This document shows positions 15,296-23,500 of a DNA stretch of 64,000 nt, piece after piece. The notes below the pieces were generated by a model. That model ran no database searches, had not been told where the DNA came from, and saw nothing but the letters and a program-made list of their open reading frames with translations. The stretch is from Euonymus europaeus (Eukaryota; Streptophyta; Magnoliopsida; Celastrales; Celastraceae): the NCBI GenBank assembly GCA_963580455.1, contig OY756960.1:10354001-10418000 (forward strand), given 5' to 3'. A program made the position numbers and the translations under genes. Every line of letters begins with the position of its first letter. Within the stretch, counting starts at the first letter, position 1.

Positions 15296-15774
15296 AAGCT
15301 TATACTCGTAAAATTTGACATAGAAGAACAATAAAAAGTGTACACCGAGCAACTTTCATGGTCCGAATTTGCTCAACTCTATCTATGGAGGAGCTTTTAA
15401 CGATTTTTGTCAATTTGGCATAGATATGAGGTGTTTTGGCATCAAAGTAATCTAGGAAGCTTATACACGTAAAATTTGACATAGAAGAACAAGAAAAAGT
15501 GTACACCGAGCAACTTTGATGGTCCGAAGTTGCTCAACGCTCTCCATGGAGGAGCTTTTAACGGTTTTGTCCATTCGTCATTGAAAGTTAATGATTTGAC
15601 ATCGAAATAATCTTTGAAGCATATACTCGTAAAATTTGACTTAGTAGAATGATAAAAAGTGTACACCGAGCAACTTTGATGGTCCGAAGTTGCTCAACTC
15701 TATATATGGAGAAGCTTTTAACGGTTTTGTCCATTCGTCATTGAAAGTTAATGATTTGACATCGAAATAATCTT
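15296..15774 (-). repeat. Inverted block of three satellite monomers
   Basis: At 15296 the forward array, having just read AAAGTTGC, changes to reverse-complement satellite (AAGCTTATACTCGTAAAATT) and returns to forward phase at about 15775 (GAAACACCAACTTTC). The block is about 479 bp, close to exactly three monomers. Two of the three belong to a diverged variant: on the minus strand they read GATGTCAAATCATTAAC and CAATGACGAATGG where the array usually has GATGCCAAAACACCAAC and TATGACAAATGG. I saw this variant nowhere else in the window. It is the only orientation switch found in either array. Confidence 0.9.
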
Positions 15775-16661
15775 GGAAACACCAACTTTCTGTGCTAAAT
15801 GGACAAAAACTGTTAAAAGCTCCTCCACAGATAGAGTTGAGCAACTTCGGACCATCAATGTTGCTCGCTGTACACTTTTTATTGTTCTTCTATGTCAAAT
15901 TTTACGTGTATAAGCTTCCTAGATTACTTCGATGCCAAAAACACCTCATATCTACGCCAAATGGACAAAAACCGTTAAAAGCTCCTCCATAGATAGAGTT
16001 GAGCAACTTCGGACCGTGAAAGTTGCTCCGTGTACACTTTTTATTGTTCTTTTAAGTCAAATTTTACGAGTATAAGCTTCGTAGATTATTTCGACGCCAA
16101 AACACTACATATCTATGCCAAATGGACAAAAACCGTTAAAAGATCCTCCATAGATAGAGTTGAGCAACTTCGGACCATGAAAGTTGCTCCGTGTACACTT
16201 TTTATTGTTCTTCTATTTCAAATTTTACGAGTATAAGCTTCCTAGATTATTTTGATGCCGAAACACCAACTTTCTATGCCAAATAGATAAAAACCGTTAA
16301 AAGCTCCTCCATAGATAGAGTTGAGCAACTTCGGACCATCAATGTTGCTCGATGTACACTTTTTATTGTTCTTCTATGTCAAATTTTACGTGTATAAGCT
16401 TCCTAGATTACTTCAATGCCAAAACACCTCATATCTACGCCAAATGGACAAAAACCGTTAAAAGCTCCTCCATAGATAGAGTTGAGCAACTTCGGACCGT
16501 GAAAGTTGCTCTGTGTACACTTTTTATTGTTCTTTTAAGTCAAATTTTACGAGTATAAGCTTCGTAGATTATTTCGACGCCAAAACACTACATATCTATG
16601 CCAAATGGACAAAAACCGTTAAAAGCTCCTCCATAGATAGAGTTGAGCAACTTCGGACCAT

Positions 16662-16666
16662 GAAAG
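16662..16666. repeat. Target-site duplication GAAAG, left copy
   Basis: GAAAG directly precedes the TGTTAGG end of the solo LTR and is repeated at 29034-29038, right after its terminal ACA. Removing the insertion and one copy restores an unbroken satellite monomer. Confidence 0.93.
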
Positions 16667-17329
16667 TGTTAGGATCGTTTCTAGACTTAAGAGAGGGGGT
16701 GAATTAAGACTATGTCTACTTTTTAGTTAAAATGGTCTTGATCACAAATAATATAATATGACAACTCAATGCACAAGATATAACAAATAAGTTCACAAAC
16801 AAAAACAATAAATTTCTAATTTAACCGATTATAGAAACTTGAAGAACCAATTCTTGTAGCACTCCAAATGATGATGAATGTGTAATATAGTCTGCACACT
16901 TGAATGAGATAGTTAGTAATAACAACACAATATAAAACAATATGAAAATTTTGTTTTCTTAATCTTTAACACCCTGATTAATCAAACCAATTTCAATTTA
17001 CTGAATTCTAACTCTTTTGTGATTTTGAAAACTTTTGTTGTCTAAGTAATAATCACAAGTACGAAATAATAAAGAGATAGAGAGATGACACCGAGATTTT
17101 TACGTGGTTCCTCAAACTGAGTACATCCACGGCCCTCCTTCAAAGGGACTTGCCAACACCTCCACTATGAATGCACTTCAAAGTACAAGTTACAATCTTG
17201 TTGATTTTATGGCTGAATCAACAAACCCTCACAATTCAATAAGCAAATATGATACTTGACTCAATGTGTATAATGGCTTTGGCTCAAGGATGGCTCTTTG
17301 ATAGCTAGATATGAGAAATAACGTTCAAC

Positions 17330-17334
17330 GTATG
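17330..17334. repeat. Target-site duplication GTATG (Gypsy element)
   Basis: GTATG precedes the TGACTC end of the Gypsy element and is repeated at 27940-27944 after its terminal CA. A 5-bp duplication is the expected size for plant LTR-retrotransposon integrase. It lies inside the older solo LTR, which proves the nesting order. Confidence 0.95.
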
Positions 17335-18947
17335 TGACTCGCCCAAAATAGGTAAGTGGATTAACGCTTTCCCAAGTGTAGGATTGTCAAAGTAATAATA
17401 GGAGTGAATCCCAAATCGTCTCACAAAGACTTTTGGTTTCGGCTTGGGTCTATGGATTATTAACCTAATTACTTAATTAAATATGGTATTCACAATGCAA
17501 GTGATGGCAAAATTGCACTAGCCAATGGTTAGATTCGGTTTTCCTCTTTGGGTGATTGATGGACTAAACCCTAATATGCAATATATGAAATGGAAATGGA
17601 AATGGAGACTAAGCTACTGCAGAAAATTGAAATCAAAATCAACACAACTAAACATGGCATATATCGTTAAAGCGGAAGCTAAATCGGAATAACAAAACAC
17701 AAGAAGATTGAACTAAAAACTATGAATCGAAATGCGATAAATAAAATGCAAAAACAATAAGCAAAGAGAGTTTAGAAGTCAAATCCAATATCGAATGTTG
17801 AGGCAAAGTGGCCTTCCAATCTACAAAGAGAGGTTGAAGCTAAACCAACTTGGGCTCTTCTCAAGCTCTACAAGGAGGAAAAAGCTTCTTCTTCTAGTTG
17901 GTTGGGTCTCCAAAACACCTAGCAATCTTCTTGAATGTGATTTTCGAACCCCAAGCAAGAATCAAAGATGAAGAACAAGGTAAGAGAACAAAAACCCTAA
18001 TGAATATGTATTTTCGGCCAAAAATGAGTGTTGTTAAAGAATGGGGTCTCCAAACCCATAAAACCCTCATACCTCTGTTAAAAGACCATCCTAACCTATT
18101 ACAAATAAGTCCCATTGGTCAAATAAAGTAATTAGACAAGTTTGCCCCTTCAAGAATTGAGTAAAAATCATAAAACCCGAAATTATTGGAACTGTTCAAG
18201 GCAGTATCTTGTATTAATTCCACAGACTTCAATTCTCAATGGATTTATGCGTATGAGCACTCGTTGGAAAGATCTGGATGTCTACTTCAACTTTGTAGAA
18301 GAAAGTTTCTTCAAATTCGATCATTTGCACCTTCAAAAGTTGACCCGAAAATTATTGCGCAGTGCTGTCCGGACAGATATGCTTGAAAACAGCACTGTCC
18401 GGCTTTCTTCTTCAACCGTCCGGACGGTGAACAGTACCGTCCGGACGGATATGCCAGAAAATGCCACTGTCCGCCTTTCTTCTTTGTCCGTCCGGACGGC
18501 TTCTGATACGCGTCCGGACGGTTGACAGTAAACTTCAGTTTTGCAGCTCCTTTTATGCATTTTCTTCCATATTCAATCCCGATCAATCCGAAGCCTACAA
18601 AAATCATTCAAACAAGTCATAAATGACTGAAACATACTTAAACAAGTGTCAAAACCATTTTTAGGTTGATAGAACAAAATTCGGCATATTAAAACTCAAA
18701 TGCTTAAGAGATAGCATTTCCACAACTTCAACCATTATGCCCAAAACTTGGATTTCCTATCTCTAAGCTACCAAACCAACTTGAACCACTAGAAAACACT
18801 TAAAATGACTGTCAAAGTGTTGAATTATGCATTGGCTCATTAACATGGATTTCGGCAACTCAAACCTAAAATGTGGTATTTAAGCATTGAAACTCAACGT
18901 TTTACTTTCAAAACTCCACAAAAATATGCAAAATATCATCCCAATCA
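17335..18947 (-). repeat. 3' LTR of the Gypsy element
   Basis: 1613 bp, starting TGACTCGCCC and ending CCCAATCA on the + strand. It matches 26325-27939 at a constant offset of 8990 bp until about 18807, where the other copy has two extra bases (GACTATGTC versus GACTGTC). I noticed no other difference by eye. Short frames at 17894-18131 and 18142-18525 occur identically in both LTRs and are not credible genes. Confidence 0.95.
18365..18521. repeat. Cluster of five TCCGGA-centred palindromes (3' LTR copy)
   Basis: The palindromes lie at 18365-18376, 18416-18427, 18437-18448, 18488-18499 and 18511-18521. The stretch is identical by eye to the 5' LTR copy at 27355-27511. Confidence 0.9.
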
Positions 18948-18958
18948 CAACCCCCAAC
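18948..18958 (-). promoter_or_regulatory. Polypurine tract next to the 3' LTR
   Basis: The minus strand reads GTTGGGGGTTG immediately before the 3' LTR. The location and purine bias fit the plus-strand primer used in reverse transcription. The upstream GAGGACTAGCAAAAAGCTAG contains a short inverted repeat (CTAGCAAAAAGCTAG). Confidence 0.75.
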
Positions 18959-20591
18959 TAGCTTTTTGCTAGTCCTCAAGCAAAATAGTGAAAATAAATT
19001 GGGATGAATTCCGGGGAGAAAAATTTCCTTTGAACCAATTTGTCTAGAACATGTGTGAGTGTAAGCATGCATTGACAAGTTCTTTCCAAAGTGTTTAGCC
19101 CTCAGAATGAACACATAACAAAGATGCAAGAAAACACAAATCTCAACCAAGTCTTGATTTTAACTAAAAAGGTTGCTTCATTTTGAAACCAAACCATTCT
19201 CGAGTGTGTGTGCGTGACCACTTGGAACATCATTGCCATCAATTTAGATTAGAAAATGCAAGAGTGATTCATCAAATGAATCTCAATCATAAAGTGCAAG
19301 CCGCCATATGCTCACTTTTCAAAACTTCTCTCCACTAATGTAGCCCAACACAAAACCAATGATCCAATAGGACTTTTAAAGCATGTAATGTAGGTTGAGG
19401 CTATTGGTATGTCAAAATGGAAATTTTAGGCTGAAACCACAACTCAAATATACATGTCAATGTAATAATGGTCATACATATGCATGCATGCACATATACC
19501 CCAAAGTAGTCCCAACTCACCTTTTTCACACTCACTTTGCTTTTTCTTTCTCTACTCTCATTTTTTCTTTTTTTTTTATTTTTTTTTTATTTTTTTGTAT
19601 ATATGTGCCACATTGATTTTATTGATGGCATGCAACCGTCTTACTCTATACATATATCCCAAACTTGGATATTTTCATTCAATGAACTAAGTTGTTGCCT
19701 TCTTTTGCTATTTTTTTTCTTCTTTTCTTTTTTCACTTTTTTTTTCTTTAAAGCAAGCAACACCTTACAAAATGTACCATCACAAAAACGCATCACTCAA
19801 CCCATATGCATGATGATATGCACAAGCATCCCACAAAAAACATGTATATCCAATTGTGTGGGTGATGTATGGGGAATTTTTTTTTTTAGCTAGGTGCATA
19901 TGTAGGTATTGAAGAAAATGGTTAACATTTGGCTAGGAGGGGACAACTAGGGATATATTTAAGGTATGGTAGGCTTGAAATTAAGCTCAAACGACCAAAG
20001 AAGGCCTTATGTCATCTCATCAGTCAAAGTGTGAACTAGGATTTCGCCTCAAGAGTTTATCAAGTGAGTTCTAGTGCTTGTGAGATTCAAAAGACTAACA
20101 CTAAGCATAACTTCTCTAAATATCCAACACTTCAAAGCCGCATGGTCATGTGCTCAGGGGAAGAGAGAATAGTCCAAACTTCAAAACAAGACAAACTAAA
20201 AAGTCAAGCACAATCCAAGGGATCTTACATGCCTCTCACAACAAGTCATTGTTCATAATTTTCATCATCGGCAATCAAGGAATCACAACAACACAAAGCT
20301 TTTCACGACACACATTTTCAGGATTTTTTCTTCCTTTTTTTCTTTTTAAAAAAAAAACTTTTATTTTTATTTTTGAAAAACTAAACCAAACACAAACTGG
20401 GCACCCCCACCCCCAACTAGAGTAAGACATGGTCTCCATGGATGGAACGAACAAAATGGTGCACAGTAAGTAATTATTCAATGCAAATGCAAAACACTAA
20501 GTGGTTCTAAGACTACAATACTCCCAAAGTACCACAAACAAACGGAGTAATGTCACGGCACCAGCACCCCCATGACTAGGTATATGCATAA
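18948..20591 (-). other. Non-coding 3' region of the Gypsy element
   Basis: About 1.64 kb between the gag-pol stop and the 3' LTR has no convincing ORF on either strand. It contains long T/A tracts (about 19560-19600, 19707-19750, 20328-20385) and an ATGCATGCATGCA stretch near 19480. Athila elements often carry an env-like ORF here. None can be recognised, so it is either lost or was never present. The short + frames with poly-Phe stretches are artefacts of the T tracts. Confidence 0.75.
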
Positions 20592-23500
20592 TCAAATAAC
20601 AGCAAGAGAAGTTGAGAGTACTCCCTGGACATCCTGTAAAAGGAGTGTCTCATCCTCTGGTGCATAGGGAGTAAAGAATGGCTTGAGCCGCTGTCCATTC
20701 ACAGTGAAGGTGGTCCCATTCTTCGGATTGGAAATATCCACAGCACCATGGGAATGAACCTTCTTGACAATGTAGGGGCCACTCCAACGAGTCTTCAACT
20801 TTCCTGGAAAAATGTGGAGCCTGGAATTGTAGAGAAGCACTTCTTGCTCAGGGAAAAACTGTTTATCCAAGATCTTCTTGTCATGCAAAGCTTTCATCCT
20901 CTCCTTGGACAGTTTGGCATTGTCATATGCCTCCCTTCTTGCTTCTTCCAGCTCTGAAATCTGCAACTTTCTCAAGCCTTGGGCATCATCAAGTGAATGG
21001 TTAATCTTTTTAATAGCCCATAAAGCATGATGTTGAATCTCAACAGGCAAATGACATGCACGACCATAAACCAAACGATAAGGTGACATGCCAAGAGTGG
21101 TTTTGAATGCAGTTCTATAAGCCCAAAGAGCATCAAGTAATTTATCAGACCAATCCTTTCTATTAGGATGAACTGTCTTTTCAAGAATAACCTTGATCTC
21201 TCTATTTGCCAATTCAGCTTGGCCATTAGTTTGAGGGTGATATGGAGTAGAGACCTTGTGAGTCACTCCATATTTCTTCATGAGATGCTGAAAAGGTTTA
21301 TTACAAAAGTGCGAACCCCCATCACTAATTATGGCCTTAGGCATGCCAAAACGTGCAAACAATTCTTTTAAGAACTTAAGGACAGCCTTATGATCGTTGG
21401 TTCTACATGGTATAGCTTCTACCCATTTGGAAACATAATCAACAGCAAGCAAGATATACATATAACCATTAGAAACAGGAAAAGGCCCCATAAAATCAAT
21501 TCCCCAACAATCAAAGATTTCAAGGGTCAATATGGGAGAAAGGGGCATCATGTTCCTAGCTGTGATTTTTCCAAGTTTTTGACAAGATTCACATGCTTTA
21601 CACCACAACACAACATCTTTAAACATGGTAGGCCAATAAAGTCCACTTTGTAAAATTTTTGCAACAGTTTTCTGGGCTGCAAAATGACCTCCGCAAGCCC
21701 CAGAATGGCAAAACTCAAACACAGAAGCAAACTCTTCATCAGGAATACATCTTCTCACCAACTGATCAGCACAATATTTAAAAAGATAGGGTGAGTCGAA
21801 GTAATAGAAGCGAACCTCAGAAAGGAACCTACGCTTGTCTTGAATGTTCCAATGAGAGGGTATCTGCTCAGAGACAAGGTAGTTCACAATATCTGCAAAC
21901 CAAGGTGCATGGGACACAGCAAAGAGATGCTCATCCGGAAAGTCATCATGCAAAGGTGGAGAAATATGAGACTCGGGTAGCTGCAATCTAGACAAGTGGT
22001 CAGCTACCACATTTTCGACACCTTTCTTGTCCTTGATGGTGATGTCAAACTCTTGAAGCAGCAAGATCCAGCGTATCAACCTGGGTTTAGCATCTTTCTT
22101 TTGCAACAAATACTTCAAAGCAGAGTGGTCAGTAAAAATGGTGACAGGAGAACCGATGATATATGAACGAAATTTATCTAAAGCAAACACAACAGCAAGC
22201 AATTCTTTTTCAGTGGTGGTGTAATTTTTCTGTGCATCGTTCAATGTCTTACTTGCATAATAAATCACAGAAGGTTTACCATCGATTCTTTGACCTAAAA
22301 CAGCACCTAGAGCATAATCACTAGCATCGGTCATAAGTTCAAATGGTAAATCCCACCTAGGAGATTGCATGATAGGAGCAACTGTCAAGTGTTTCTTTAG
22401 AGTCTCAAAAGCATATTGACATTCATCAGACCAAACAAATTCAGTATCATTTTGCAATAAAGCACACAATGGTTTGGTGATAGCACTAAAGCCTTGAATA
22501 AAACGTCGGTAGAAGCCGGCATGACCAAGAAAAGAGCGAATATCCTTCACAGTCCTAGGAATAGGCAATTGAGAAATCAATTCTATCTTAGCCCTATCGA
22601 CCTCTATACCACGTTTTGACACTAAATGTCCAAGTACCAACCCATTAGTCACCATAAACTGACATTTTTCCCAATTAAGCAACAAATTTTTTTCTTCACA
22701 TCTAGTCAACACAGCATTTAAATTTTTCAAGCACACATCAAAAGAGCATCCAAACACAGAAAAATCATCCATAAAAACTTCACACATGTCCTCAAGCATG
22801 TCAGAAAAAATGCTCATCATGCAACGTTGGAATGTGGCAGGGGCATTGCATAAACCAAATGGCATCCTCCTAAAGGCAAATGTGCCAAAAGGGCAAGTGA
22901 AGGTGGTTTTTTCTTGGTCCTCTAAAGATATTGCAATTTGATAATAACCAGAAAAACCATCTAAAAAGCAATAAAACTCATTTCCAGCAACTTTTTCCAA
23001 AATTTGGTCAAGAAAGGGCAATGGGAAATGGTCTTTGCGACTAACCGAATTCAGTTTTCGGTAGTCTATGCACATGCGCCATCCAGTCACTTTCCTAGTA
23101 GGAATTAAATCACCCAAAGCATTTTCAATGACAGTTAAACCAGATTTCTTAGGGACTACCTGTGTGGGACTCACCCACTTACTGTCGGAGATAGGATAAA
23201 TGATTCCAACTGCTAACAGCTTCAAAACCTCCTTCTTCACAACTTCTTTCATGGCAGGGTTGAGTCTCCTCTGTGCATCTCTCACTGGTGTAGGATCTCC
23301 CTCCAAAAAAATGCTGTGAGTACAAATATTAGGGTCAATACCCTTGATATCTGCAATGGTCCAGCCAATAGCTCCCTTGTGCTTTTGTAAAACCGCTACC
23401 AAGCTGGTTTCTTGCTCAAGAGTGAGTTGAGATGAAATGACAACAGGGAATGTACCCTCTTCTGGACCAAGGAAAATATACTTCAAATCTTCAGGAAGCT

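Larger units (their letters stand above)
1..16666 (+). repeat. Tandem satellite array, ~160-bp monomer (left array)
   Basis: Head-to-tail repeats of about 159-161 bp run from the first base to 16666, roughly 104 copies. Recognisable blocks in each monomer are TTGCTCGGTGTACAC, then TTTATTGTTCTTCTATGTC, then CTAGATTATTTCGATKCC, then ATAGATAGAGTTGAGCAA. Length varies mainly at two sites: ATAAGCTTCC versus ATAACTTCC, and GTTAAAAGC versus GTTAAAGC. Several monomer variants alternate, for example ones carrying CACTACATATCTATG, CACCTCATATCTATG, GACCACCTTTCTTCGAC or CAAGAGCTTTCTATG, which gives a higher-order pattern. Short frames of 60-80 codons recur once per monomer and are by-products of the repeat. 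Monomer length, AT richness and Athila-type insertions fit a plant centromeric or pericentromeric satellite; that role is inferred. The array stops within a monomer at the solo LTR and resumes in phase at 29034. Confidence 0.97.

Noticed and set aside
1..16666. CRISPR-like array
   Set aside because: Repeats are contiguous ~160-bp monomers without unique spacers, in a plant context.
67..16707. Dozens of 60-119-codon ORFs of the MYTFYC / MSNFG type in the left array (and in the right array)
   Set aside because: They recur once per satellite monomer, overlap each other, and shift with one-base length changes. No start context, domain or codon constraint separates them from the repeat, so they were not listed as genes.
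17894..18607. ORFs of 73-127 codons on both strands in the Gypsy LTR (and 26884-27597)
   Set aside because: They overlap on opposite strands, lie wholly in the LTR, and are identical in both copies because the LTRs are identical. No recognisable domain.
19395..19893. Phe-rich ORFs of 68-118 codons
   Set aside because: Produced by long T tracts in the non-coding 3' region of the element.
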